DNA from: CAYMKL01 sp964390805
Lineage (GTDB): Bacteria > Chloroflexota > Anaerolineae > VGOG01
DNA length: 56,721 nucleotides
Reading direction: 5' to 3'
NCBI GenBank assembly: GCA_964390805.1
Contig: CAYMKL010000032.1
Coordinates: forward strand, 1-56,721
The notes below the pieces were generated by a model. It had not been told where the DNA came from, made no database searches, and saw nothing but the letters and a program-made list of their open reading frames with translations. Numbering within the stretch: position 1 is the stretch's first letter; every line of letters starts with the position of its first letter. A program made the position numbers and the translations under genes. Positions 49,601-56,697 of the stretch are shown piece after piece.

Positions 49601-52316
49601 CATCAGTGCCAGCCTGGTAGACGGCGTACGAGTCAGCGGCGCGCAAACCCTCTCCAACATTGTCTCCGGCAACTACATCGGAACGGACATCAGCGGCGCG
49701 GCTGCTATTGCGAACCACGGCGCCGGAGTCTCAGTCCATAGCGGTGCAACGCTGAACGTGATCGGTGGTGACGGCGTAGGTGAGGGTAACGTCATCAGCG
49801 GCAACGGCTATGGCGTCGGCATCTGGGATTCTGACACCATGAGCAACACTGTTTCTGGCAACTACATCGGTACGGATGTCAGTGGCACAGTGGCCATCGG
49901 CAACGCTTGGACCGGGGTGACGATCCACGGTGGCGCAAGCTTCAACTGCATTGGTGGGGAGACTCCTGGCGAGCGCAACCTTGTTAGCGGTAACGACGGG
50001 AATGGGGTCGGAATCAGTGACGCTGGCACCATGAGCAACACCGTCAGCGGCAACTACATTGGCACAGATGCCAGCGGGGCTATCGCCCTGGGTAATCATG
50101 AGAACGGTATCGTCATCGGTGGTGGCGCCAGCTACAACCTCATCGGTAGGGATGAAGCTGGCGAGTGCAACGTCATTAGTGGCAACGCTTTCAATGGTGT
50201 GGGCATCTGGGATGCGGGCACCAATTACAACACGGTCATCGGCAATCTCGTCGGCACAGGCGCCAGTGGCACAGCCGCTATTCCCAACGGTGAAACCGGC
50301 ATCGTGATCGGTAACGGGGCCAAATTCAACACCATTGGTGGGGAGACATCGGGCGAGGGAAATGTAATTGGTGGCAACATCAATGGCATTGGTATCTGGG
50401 AACCAGGGACGGACAGCAACCTGGTAGTGGGCAACTACATCGGGATGGATATCGCCGGCGTCAACCCGTTGGCCAACGACAGAGGGATTGTCATTTCGCT
50501 GGGTGCGCAGGGAAACAGCATTGGCCCGGATAACATCCTCAGTGGCAACAGGTGGGAAGGCGTCCACATCTCCGGCGACGACACGCTCCGTAACACCATC
50601 ACCCAGAATTCCATCTACAGCAACGGTGGTCAGGGAATCGATCTCGTAAATGGCGGCAACTTGGAACTGCCTGCGCCGTTGATCACCAGCACCGACCTGG
50701 GAGGTGGAACTGTGGCCGGCACGGCCTGTGCATGGTGCAGAGTCGAGGTCTTCTCCGATGATGAGGATGAGGGCCGTGTCCCCGAAGGAACCACCACCGC
50801 CGACGCCGACGGCGACTGGTACTTCACCAAAGGTTCACCCCTGGCCGGTCCTCATGTCACAGCCACAGCAACCGACTCGCAAGGCAACACCTCCGAGTTC
50901 TCCTGCGTGCTCTTCGGTGACCTCGACGGCGATGGCGACGTGGACGTCGAGGACATCATGCTCGTCGCTGGCCGGTGGCGCACCTCATGTGATAACCCCG
51001 ATCCCGACAACAACTCTGACACGCCCAACTATGAGGCCCGCTACGACCTCGATCACGATTGCGGCATTGACATCGTGGACATCATGCTGGTAGTGGCACA
51101 CTGGGGGGAAGCATGTGGGGGCTCCATCTCCGGCCACGTTCATCAAATAGACGGGGCCACTCCAATTCCCGATGCGTGGGTATACGTATTGGACATGGAT
51201 TTCCAATATGTGTCTGGCAGGGATTCACGATCCGATGGCAGCTACCGGATTAGTGATTTGATGCCAGGAAGCTACTACGTTGCTGTACAGGCATTAGGGT
51301 ACGGCGGGGTGTACTACGACAATGGTTACGATGATCCTCATGCCACGCTTGTGACCGTCATGGCTTCAAGTGATACCCCAAACATTGATTTCCTTTTGTC
51401 GCCGGAGGCCACGATATCAGGATATGTGTACGAGAGCGATGGCATCACCCCCATTGCCGGAGCAACTGTTCAGGTATGGCCTCAGCATGGGGGACAGACT
51501 CGTAGCTCTACCACGCAGCCCGATGGTAGCTACACCGTTGGCGGGTTGTCAACGGGGTACTATGTCGCCAAAGCTGAGGCATCCGGCTATCTAGCGGAGT
51601 TCTATGACAATGCCACAAGTTGGGAAACAGCTACCCCCATCTGGGTTGCACAACCAAGCAATATCCTTACTATTCATTTCACTCTAGATAGGGATGAGCC
51701 GGTGGGCACCACCATGGTTAGCCTCATCCGCGACTACAACAACGAGTCGAACGTGGGCAACCTGGTAACCGATGGCATGAGGTGGAAAGCCGACCTACTG
51801 GATGATGATGAGCTCAACGGCTCCGTGGACATTGCCTTCACTAACCCTGGCGGCCTACGGGCCGACATCATCATCCCTGACGGTGTGCCCCTGCCCTACA
51901 CCATCACCTGGGGGATGACCCTTGGCGTCATGCCTTTTGGCAACACCGTGTTCCTGATGGACCTGACGGGGGCCCAGATCCAAACACTCTTGGACCAGGC
52001 TGCAACCCTGTACAAGGGCATCCTCCAGTCGTCTGGCATCTCCTGGAAGTGGCACAATGATTGCCGTTGCAATACTCCCACCACTTGGGACGCCTTCGAT
52101 GTCGAGGTTGGTGGCGAGCCACTAGACCCCTCCAAGGTCTACCGCGTAGTGACCAATAATTGGCTAGCTGCAGGCGGGGACGGCTGGGTCACCTTTGCCG
52201 AGGGCACCAACCGGTGGGATGCCAACTACGACATGCAGGAGGCGGTCAACGACTACATCGCCCTGAATTCACCCATCAGCCCTACTATTGAGGGACGCAT
52301 CACCTACGTGGAGTAG
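43605..52316 (+). CDS. Giant mosaic exoprotein 3 (cohesin-like, DUF11, beta-helix, BNR propeller, dockerin-like, 5'-nucleotidase C-domain)
   Basis: 2,903 residues. Signal/TM segment (GVLLFLVVLVLVS); cohesin-like and DUF11, twice over (about 61-610); right-handed beta-helix (to about 1046); Fn3 (1056-1164); a second beta-helix with NTVSGNYIGTD coils (1166-1596); a BNR/sortilin-like propeller (1596-1922, Asp boxes STDGGVTW and SMDGGATW); return to the same beta-helix (1924-2346); dockerin-like pair (DLDGDGDVDVEDI, DLDHDCGIDIVDI); two carboxypeptidase-regulatory-like domains; and a C-terminal 5'-nucleotidase C-domain (NVGNLVTDGMRW, FTNPGGLRADI, NNWLAAGGDGW). The metallophosphatase domain that normally precedes the latter is absent. 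The ATG follows AGGAGGAG. It ends before a strong terminator. Confidence 0.87.
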   Translation: MGKRAFLEEHRCTLGRIAGVLLFLVVLVLVSNVQSASGYLSEPGDHDTDPSMNRQNGSGPMLDIPDGIPAVAGGSVLVLVNYTANGHNISSLIFSVDYDDERLDFDPTDSNEDGIPDAVTFNVPGEFSGSVMFNASDTDGELDFFIADLFLPLASLSDGAIVSLELDVGDLPGIAAVNFSQDPAASFGNTEGQSVPGTTDDGSVIISGSADLAITKTDDPDPIVAGSPLTYTLTVTNTGPSDATGVVVTDTLPGGVTFESASPSQGGPCSEGSGIVTCDLGSIAGGNTATVSIAVTVDASTTGTLSNTADVAGNEPDPNTDNNTVTEETIVGSGPLLDIPDGIPAVAGGSVLVPVNYTANGHNISSLIFSVDYDDERLDFDPTDSNEDGIPDAVTFNVPGEFSGSVMFNASDTDGELDFFIADLFLPLASLSDGAIVSLELDVGDLPGIAAVNFSQDPAASFGNTEGQSVPGTTDDGSVIISGSADLAITKTDDPDPIVAGSPLTYTLTVTNTGPSDATGVVVTDTLPGGVTFESASPSQGGPCSEGSGIVTCDLGSIAGGNTATVSIAVTVDASTTGVLSNTADVAGNEPDPNTADNTATENTTVTTCGPTNVGGPITSDTTWTAACSPYIVTSGILVMNGVTLTIEPGVEVRFSPGLALRVDGCLIARGTEESPTVFTSNQPDPAPGDWGYILFADSSVDATYDGDDNYTGGSIMQYCTVEYGGGTGGGSSEVWIQDSSPLITQCTIKDSASSGVSIYGDSSPRISHNYIRENHSSYGGGVLVDTNIGGTNITHNTIYNNSASQGGGIYIEGYGEINVGSNRITDNVATHQGGGICVPVLGVSHHITITNNLILRNTAQSEQPGGGIRAYSCNILGNLVISNTGGLGGGIWSEHGTVEYNVVAWNQGTSGGGINAYDTDVSQNTVVGNNGDPAGLFLNFCNLTEETAITNTIAYNMAPQGGVGGVTVIAATHDWNCPSHDERLSFRSNNVFGNTGFALRNAMSSAHPNLDATNNWWGTDDESEIQDKIYDWFDDSDLGIVDYSPPLTGTNTVAPISPSTGLTATRSCTSITLNWSPNPESDLAGYKVYYDTISGFPYNGTGANEGDSPIDVENVTSFTLTGLTPGTTYYLVITAYDNDADDTDDQTEGHESWYSDEVSVQTESRCICTVTSTADSGPGSLRDCIQDASTRGTVTFDPVVFPPDSPVTITLTSGQLPDLDDGNVTIDASNAGVILDGSAFSSGEDGFGVTSSGNVIKGMQIVNFPGDGMEICCGMAQGNVIGGSTPADRNVISGNGQNGIRIDGAGAMSNTISGNYIGVDAIGLNVLPNGEHGILIYDGASHNVIGGSNASPSGACSGECNLVSGNDGIGVFIYGSGTTSNTVSGNFIGTDASGTIGLSNSGWANVYIQDGASFNVIGGSGSGEGNVISASPESGIELSDAGTTGNVIQRNQIGTDASGTQSLGNGSFNVRLEDGVSDTLVADNLISGAGEEGISIVRGSHHNTVSGNYIGTDAAGTAAIPNGGNGVSINDGASYNLIGGDTPDERNLISGNGSVCRWCSGVNISGSGTMSNTVRGNWIGLDLDGTRQAFPADVAIASDYSNDCILYVATVSTGVHKSTNCGDTWAEVNNGLTESQFMQVEIPPDATDANTVYALAENGYLFVTTDGGANWSLVSTTLEGIDRRNLVLSAEFTSDQTMYASAEHWSWDELGGGPGVFKSEDGGVTWTRIVNDMDDDHVWKVVASPDPAEKETLFALTWSGIEKSSGGGENWSTIDIPDSEDLSDLALSPAYASDQTVFVTANTGRAYSSTNGGGSWTGVDALRGDPRFLALSPDYPNDRTVCHGGGWNHPIYCSTDGGVTWTQTDTRLPGWLSDAGTGILFSPDYPTDPTMFVISVAGMSRSMDGGATWQLVRGLRDLGNTTGVSIDGGASHNTIGPDNVISNNHSGVSIDDDDTAYNVVTDNLIGTDPTGTFAQANSHDGIQVSGHHNLIGGAGRNIISASLVDGVRVSGAQTLSNIVSGNYIGTDISGAAAIANHGAGVSVHSGATLNVIGGDGVGEGNVISGNGYGVGIWDSDTMSNTVSGNYIGTDVSGTVAIGNAWTGVTIHGGASFNCIGGETPGERNLVSGNDGNGVGISDAGTMSNTVSGNYIGTDASGAIALGNHENGIVIGGGASYNLIGRDEAGECNVISGNAFNGVGIWDAGTNYNTVIGNLVGTGASGTAAIPNGETGIVIGNGAKFNTIGGETSGEGNVIGGNINGIGIWEPGTDSNLVVGNYIGMDIAGVNPLANDRGIVISLGAQGNSIGPDNILSGNRWEGVHISGDDTLRNTITQNSIYSNGGQGIDLVNGGNLELPAPLITSTDLGGGTVAGTACAWCRVEVFSDDEDEGRVPEGTTTADADGDWYFTKGSPLAGPHVTATATDSQGNTSEFSCVLFGDLDGDGDVDVEDIMLVAGRWRTSCDNPDPDNNSDTPNYEARYDLDHDCGIDIVDIMLVVAHWGEACGGSISGHVHQIDGATPIPDAWVYVLDMDFQYVSGRDSRSDGSYRISDLMPGSYYVAVQALGYGGVYYDNGYDDPHATLVTVMASSDTPNIDFLLSPEATISGYVYESDGITPIAGATVQVWPQHGGQTRSSTTQPDGSYTVGGLSTGYYVAKAEASGYLAEFYDNATSWETATPIWVAQPSNILTIHFTLDRDEPVGTTMVSLIRDYNNESNVGNLVTDGMRWKADLLDDDELNGSVDIAFTNPGGLRADIIIPDGVPLPYTITWGMTLGVMPFGNTVFLMDLTGAQIQTLLDQAATLYKGILQSSGISWKWHNDCRCNTPTTWDAFDVEVGGEPLDPSKVYRVVTNNWLAAGGDGWVTFAEGTNRWDANYDMQEAVNDYIALNSPISPTIEGRITYVE
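43785..45434 (+). repeat. Tandem 825-bp duplication inside exoprotein 3
   Basis: Two units (about 43785-44609 and 44610-45434), each encoding one cohesin-like plus one DUF11 module. They are nearly identical, with only scattered substitutions, so the duplication is recent or kept homogeneous. Confidence 0.95.
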
Positions 52317-52349
52317 GCGGCGACCACAGCGAGCTTGACACCCATCATG

Positions 52350-52397
52350 CGAAAGGCCACGAAAGGCGCGAAATGCTTTCGTGGCCTTCGTTTCTTT
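52350..52397 (+). terminator. Terminator after exoprotein 3
   Basis: Stem CGAAAGGCCACGAAAG with CTTTCGTGGCCTTCG, 10-nt loop, then TTTCTTT. Confidence 0.8.
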
Positions 52398-52403
52398 CGG
52401 TTC

Positions 52404-52432
52404 TTGACCGAACTGACTCTTTCTGCTATAAT
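52404..52432 (+). promoter_or_regulatory. Sigma-70 promoter of the OB-domain lipoprotein gene
   Basis: TTGACC (52404-52409), 17-nt spacer, TATAAT (52427-52432), 39 nt before the ATG. Confidence 0.75.
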
Positions 52433-52470
52433 GGCAGCAACTTCGGAGATGAAGGCGGTAAAGGGAACGA

Positions 52471-53508
52471 ATGCGGAAAGCTCTTCTACCTATCGGCGCA
52501 ATTGCTTTGATTATAGCATGGGCCGTGACCGGCTGCGGAACGTCGGCTGACTCTGCTACCGCCACCCCTTACCCCACCTACACTCCCTATCCCACCTACA
52601 CGCCGCTCACTTCCTCAGCAGCGACGCTCCTTTGGCCCAGCGGCTGGAAGGATAACGTTGTCTCCTGGGAAGACGCCGATCAGTACTATGGGCGAACCAT
52701 GACGGTGGAAGGGGCTGTGGTCAAGACCTACAACTCCGGCGGAGCCGTCTTCTTGAACTTTCAGGAGGACTTCAAGGATCACTTCAAGGTGGTCATCTTC
52801 CCCGACGACTGGGGCGAGTTTCCAGAGCCACCGGAGAAGCTGTTCCTGGGGCGGATGGTGCGGGTGACGGGGGTGATTGCTGAGTATGAGGGAGCCCCCG
52901 AGATCATCGTCAGGGAGCCCTCTCAGATTGAGATGGCGGTTGATACTTCGTGCCCGCCCTGTCCTCCCTGCCCAACGACCGTCCCCACCCAGCCGCCAGT
53001 TGCTCCCACCGAACCGGCAGCCACGCCAACCCAACCGCCAGTTGCTCCCACCCAACAGGCGATCACCCCGACACAACCGGCAGCCACGCCGACCCAACCG
53101 TCGCCCACTCCTACCCAGCCGCCAGCCACGCCGACCCAACCGCCGGCTACTCCTGTCCAGCCATCAGCTACTCCCACCTCACCGGCTGCCCAGGCCACGC
53201 CTGCTCCGTCAGAGATCGTGGTTTCCTGGCAAGACGCCGCCCAGTACTACGGCCAGATCGTGACCGTAGAAGGCAGGGTGGTCGCGACCTACAACTCGGG
53301 CAAGGTGGTCTTCTTGAATTTCCACCAGGATTATCGCACGACTTTCAAGGCCGTCATCTTCCCCGACGACTGGGACAAGTTCCCTCAGCCGCCGGAGGAA
53401 CTCTTTCTGGATAGGCTGGTTCGGGTCACTGGCCTGGTCAAAGAATACAAGGGTGCGCCGGAGATCATCATTGAGGAATCGGCGCAGATCGAGATAGTTG
53501 AAGAATAG
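52471..53508 (+). CDS. Lipoprotein with two OB-fold-like domains
   Basis: 345 residues. Lipobox VTGC (Cys22), a Thr-Pro-Tyr spacer, then two copies of a ~90-residue domain (about 65-150 and 250-343). Copy 1 has VSWEDADQYYGRTMTVEGAV and KVVIFPDDW; copy 2 has VSWQDAAQYYGQIVTVEGRV and KAVIFPDDW. About 85 residues of Pro-Thr-Gln spacer separate them. The strand pattern (TVEG.VV.TYNSG..VFLNF...VR.TG) resembles bacterial OB folds of the tRNA_anti type found in exported proteins. Ligand unknown. The two heads on a long flexible linker suggest binding of a polymer at the cell surface, which is inference. Confidence 0.7.
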   Translation: MRKALLPIGAIALIIAWAVTGCGTSADSATATPYPTYTPYPTYTPLTSSAATLLWPSGWKDNVVSWEDADQYYGRTMTVEGAVVKTYNSGGAVFLNFQEDFKDHFKVVIFPDDWGEFPEPPEKLFLGRMVRVTGVIAEYEGAPEIIVREPSQIEMAVDTSCPPCPPCPTTVPTQPPVAPTEPAATPTQPPVAPTQQAITPTQPAATPTQPSPTPTQPPATPTQPPATPVQPSATPTSPAAQATPAPSEIVVSWQDAAQYYGQIVTVEGRVVATYNSGKVVFLNFHQDYRTTFKAVIFPDDWDKFPQPPEELFLDRLVRVTGLVKEYKGAPEIIIEESAQIEIVEE

Positions 53509-53570
53509 TCACTGCCAAAGACGCCTCGGTCAGAGACCCTCGGCGATCAGAAGAGTTTGGAGGCTTAACA

Positions 53571-54335
53571 GTGTTGGAGACTGCTGTCGAGGCCGCTCGT
53601 GGGGTGGGCCAAATACTCCTGGAGATGTTTGGAACGTCTCAGGAGATTAGAATCAAGGGGCTGCGAGACGTCGTCACCGAGGCCGATCTGGCGGCTCAAG
53701 CCAAGGCGGTAGAGGTCATTCGATCTCGGTATCCGGACCATGACATTTGGGCCGAAGAGGTAAGCCAGACGCCCGACGGCGCGTCTGATTATTGCTGGAT
53801 CGTGGATCCCCTGGACGGCACCACCAACTACTCTCGCGGGTTTCCGTGCTTTTCCGTCTCCATTGCGCTAAGCTATCGGGATGAGGTCACGCTGGGAGTC
53901 GTTTATGATCCCCTTGGCGAGCACCTGTTTCGAGCACAACGCGGCCAGGGCGCTTACCTCAATGATGATGGAATCCGCGTCGGGACTGCCGATGCGCTAA
54001 TAGATGCCGTGATCGGCCTTGACTGGGCTCACCAGCAGGAGGTGCGCTGCCAGATGGTCCGATCGGTGGCCGAAATCGCTCCTGAGGTCAGGACGCTGCG
54101 CAGCACGGGGTCAGCGGCCCTGGGCCTGTGCTCGGTGGCCGCGGGCTGGACAGACGCCTATTTCAATCTCTCGCTGAAACCGTGGGACGTGGCAGCCGCC
54201 AGCGTGATCATCCAAGAAGCCGGAGGGGTGGTCAGTGACCTGGCTGGCCTGCCCTGGCAGACCAATTCCGACGGCTGTCTGGCCAGCAACGGCCTGATTC
54301 ACGAGGCAATCTTAACCCTGTTAGCGAGGATCTAG
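53571..54335 (+). CDS. Inositol monophosphatase-family phosphatase
   Basis: 254 residues, Mg-dependent, Li-sensitive phosphatase superfamily. Metal-binding motifs are present: AEEVSQ (Glu of motif 1), WIVDPLDGTTNY (motif 2, DPxDGT), and WDVAAASVIIQEAGG (motif 3, WDxAA). Family members hydrolyse inositol-1-phosphate, fructose-1,6-bisphosphate, PAP or histidinol phosphate; the sequence alone does not decide which. The GTG start has GGAGG 8 nt upstream. It ends 5 nt before the VanW-family gene, so the two are co-transcribed. Confidence 0.88.
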   Translation: MLETAVEAARGVGQILLEMFGTSQEIRIKGLRDVVTEADLAAQAKAVEVIRSRYPDHDIWAEEVSQTPDGASDYCWIVDPLDGTTNYSRGFPCFSVSIALSYRDEVTLGVVYDPLGEHLFRAQRGQGAYLNDDGIRVGTADALIDAVIGLDWAHQQEVRCQMVRSVAEIAPEVRTLRSTGSAALGLCSVAAGWTDAYFNLSLKPWDVAAASVIIQEAGGVVSDLAGLPWQTNSDGCLASNGLIHEAILTLLARI

Positions 54336-54340
54336 AACCC

Positions 54341-56194
54341 ATGTCCTTGAGACGAATCATTCACTGGATAACCCAACTGGTCGTTTTTCTGGCCTACGTC
54401 TTGGCCATCAACGTCCTGGTCGTCACCCTGACGGTGCGCCTTTACGAGTGGCGGTATCAAGATCGCATCTACCCTGGGGTCACTCTCTGGAGTCTCGACT
54501 TGGGTGGACTTGGGCTGGATGAAGCCATGACTGTCCTGGATCAGCACTTCAATCCATACCAGGGAGAACAGTTGATCTTGCATCATGGCCAACAGACTTC
54601 GGCGAGCTCAGTCGAGTCGTCGTGGCAGGTCTCGCCTTCGGATTTGGGCGTGAGCCTTGATGTGGCGGCTACCGCAGTGTCAGCCCACGCCGTAGGGCGA
54701 CGAGCCACCCTCTGGGATAGCCTACAGGAGCAATTCGAAGCGCTGAGGTATGGCCACGAGGTCGAGCCTATCCTCAACTTCGACGCAGGCGTGGCCATGG
54801 TCTTCCTGAGCGAGTTGGCCCGGGAGGTGAATCGGCCGGTGCGCAACGCCGACCTGACGGTGGATGGCCTTCAGGTCGAAGCCGCTTCCAGCCAGGTGGG
54901 GTGGGACGTGGACCTGGCAGCCACGTACCAGCTTCTTTACCAACGCATCGCCAGCTTCTCAGGAGGTGAAGTGGAGCTGTTTGTAGAGGAAAAGCACCCC
55001 CTCATCGCCGACGTCAGCGAGACCAGCACTCTGGTAGAGACCATGATAGGCAGCCCTCTGGTTCTTAGCCCCAACCTCGAAGCGCTGGGCGAATTGGTGG
55101 GGGACCTGCAGGCCTGGACACTGAGCCAGGAGGCCATCTCCGCCATGTTGATCATCCGCCAGGTAAAAGAAGACGATGGCCAGGTCAGGCTGGAAGTTGA
55201 GCTAGACCAGGGGAAGCTTAGCGCGTATGTTGAGGACCTTGCTTCTCAGATTGAGCGATCTCCTGAGAACGCCCGTTTCGACTTCGATGAGACGACCACT
55301 TCGGCTGAGCTCAGTGCAGGCGGCAGCCTGACCCCCATCGTCCACAGTCAAGAGGGGCGAACCCTGGATACCACTGAGACGATGCGGCTTATCAACGCCC
55401 AGGTTACTGCCGCCGACCGAGGGATTACCTTGCCTATCTTGGCCGTCAGGCCCCAGGTGGCCGATGACGACGGGCCTAGCCTGGGAATCGTGGAACTGGT
55501 CAGCGAGGGTGTCACCTATTTCAGAGGCTCGTCAGAGGGCCGGGTACGCAACATTCAAGTTGCCTCTTCTAAGTTCCACGGCCTGGTCGTCCCTCCCGGA
55601 GAGACCTTTTCTTTCAACGCGCACCTGGGCGAGGTCAGCGCGGAGACTGGCTACGAAGAATCCGTCATCATTTTTGGCGATCGCACCCGAGTGGGGATTG
55701 GCGGCGGCGTCTGCCAGGTGTCCACCACTGCCTTCCGTGCCGCTTTCTGGGGTGGCTTCCCCATCCTCGAGCGCACACCTCATGGCTTTCGGGTGAGCTG
55801 GTACGAGCCACCCATGGGGCTGGACGCTACCGTCTACTCGCCGTACGTTGATCTCAAGTTCCTCAACGATACACCCTACCATGTCCTCATCCAAACCGAG
55901 GCCGACACGCAAACAGGGTCGCTGGCCTTTCGCTTCTACAGCACCAAGACCGGGCGCACCGTGGAGATGGAGGGGCCTTTCGAGGAAAACGTGGTCCCCC
56001 ACGCGCCGCCCATATACGAAGACGATCCCACACTGCCCAAGGGAACGACCAAGCAAGTCGAGTGGGCCAAAAATGGGGTTGATGTCACCCTTTACCGGAT
56101 CATCAAAGAAGGCGACGAGGTGATTTCCAGAGAAGAGATCTTCAGCCGCTATCGGCCCTGGCAGGCTCGGTACCTGGTGGGAACCAAGGAATAG
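54341..56194 (+). CDS. VanW-family membrane-anchored protein
   Basis: 617 residues with one N-terminal TM helix (about 12-33), then two putative peptidoglycan-binding type 4 domains (PF12229-like, about 45-370), and a C-terminal VanW domain with FHGLVVPPGETFSFN, GIGGGVCQVSTTAFRAAFW, and ERTPHGFRVSWY. VanW-type proteins are surface or cell-wall associated; vanW occurs in some vancomycin-resistance clusters but its reaction is unknown. No van regulators or ligases are nearby. Around residue 85 the DNA (54596-54618) matches the dispersed CTTCGGCGAGCTCAG repeat, giving QQTSASSVESSW, so a repeat seems to have entered the gene in frame. Confidence 0.88.
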   Translation: MSLRRIIHWITQLVVFLAYVLAINVLVVTLTVRLYEWRYQDRIYPGVTLWSLDLGGLGLDEAMTVLDQHFNPYQGEQLILHHGQQTSASSVESSWQVSPSDLGVSLDVAATAVSAHAVGRRATLWDSLQEQFEALRYGHEVEPILNFDAGVAMVFLSELAREVNRPVRNADLTVDGLQVEAASSQVGWDVDLAATYQLLYQRIASFSGGEVELFVEEKHPLIADVSETSTLVETMIGSPLVLSPNLEALGELVGDLQAWTLSQEAISAMLIIRQVKEDDGQVRLEVELDQGKLSAYVEDLASQIERSPENARFDFDETTTSAELSAGGSLTPIVHSQEGRTLDTTETMRLINAQVTAADRGITLPILAVRPQVADDDGPSLGIVELVSEGVTYFRGSSEGRVRNIQVASSKFHGLVVPPGETFSFNAHLGEVSAETGYEESVIIFGDRTRVGIGGGVCQVSTTAFRAAFWGGFPILERTPHGFRVSWYEPPMGLDATVYSPYVDLKFLNDTPYHVLIQTEADTQTGSLAFRFYSTKTGRTVEMEGPFEENVVPHAPPIYEDDPTLPKGTTKQVEWAKNGVDVTLYRIIKEGDEVISREEIFSRYRPWQARYLVGTKE

Positions 56195-56198
56195 AGAC

Positions 56199-56222
56199 AG
56201 CGCCGGCGATTCCGTCGGCGCT
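56199..56222. terminator. Hairpin between the VanW gene and the convergent gene
   Basis: AGCGCCGGCG/CGTCGGCGCT stem (one G-T), 4-nt loop; no U-run. Confidence 0.5.
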
Positions 56223-56225
56223 ATC

Positions 56226-56250
56226 TCCAATACCCAATATCCAATATCCA
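56226..56250. repeat. CCAATAT heptad microrepeat
   Basis: Three to four units of CCAATAY/CCAATAT in tandem, similar in design to the CAAAGCT heptads elsewhere in the window. Confidence 0.6.
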
Positions 56251-56279
56251 TCCAACCCAGCCCCTTCGGTGAGTTGGTG

Positions 56280-56663
56280 CTAGAAATACCGCCCCTCGTC
56301 CAACACCACATCCTCATCGCCGATGACCCTGAACTGGCGCTCCTGCCCTTGAAACTGCGGAGCCTGGAAAGGCGGCCTCGTGGTGAGCCCGTCGAACCGC
56401 TGCATGTAACGAGGCTGGTTGCTCCCTGGGTTGACGATCACCACCGGCGGGTAGTCTCCTCGCCACTGCTGCACCTCCCGCTCACTACGCCTCCCCTGCC
56501 TCCCACTCACCGCCACGATCAGCAAACTGGTCGGTATTGAGGCCAGCACCCCGCACGCCACCCCAACCACCACCGCCATGGCATCGGTGGACATCCGCTT
56601 CCCAATGATCACCGCCAGGGTCACAGCGAAGGCAATGATCGCTACGGTTGCTACTCTCTTCAT
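56280..56663 (-). CDS. Small membrane protein of unknown function
   Basis: 127 residues from the ATG at 56663. Two TM helices (about 6-22 and 28-53, DAMAVVVGVACGVLASIPTS), a basic stretch (GRQGRRSEREVQQW), then a Pro-Gln-rich tail (RPPFQAPQFQGQERQF). The ribosome-binding site is GGAAAGGA. The longer frame to 56720 runs through a GC-rich repeat and is unlikely to be translated. No family recognised. Confidence 0.6.
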   Translation of the reverse strand: MKRVATVAIIAFAVTLAVIIGKRMSTDAMAVVVGVACGVLASIPTSLLIVAVSGRQGRRSEREVQQWRGDYPPVVIVNPGSNQPRYMQRFDGLTTRPPFQAPQFQGQERQFRVIGDEDVVLDEGRYF

Positions 56664-56676
56664 CGAAATCCTTTCC

Positions 56677-56697
56677 CCCCTCCCTGCCAGGGAGGGG
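56677..56697. repeat. GC-rich inverted repeat upstream of the small membrane protein gene
   Basis: CCCCTCCCT, 3-nt loop, AGGGAGGGG, followed by CTGGGGGAGGG. This type of CCCTCCC palindrome is a common dispersed element in environmental genomes (general knowledge). A related GGGGGCAGCCCCC run occurs near 24291-24307. Confidence 0.6.
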
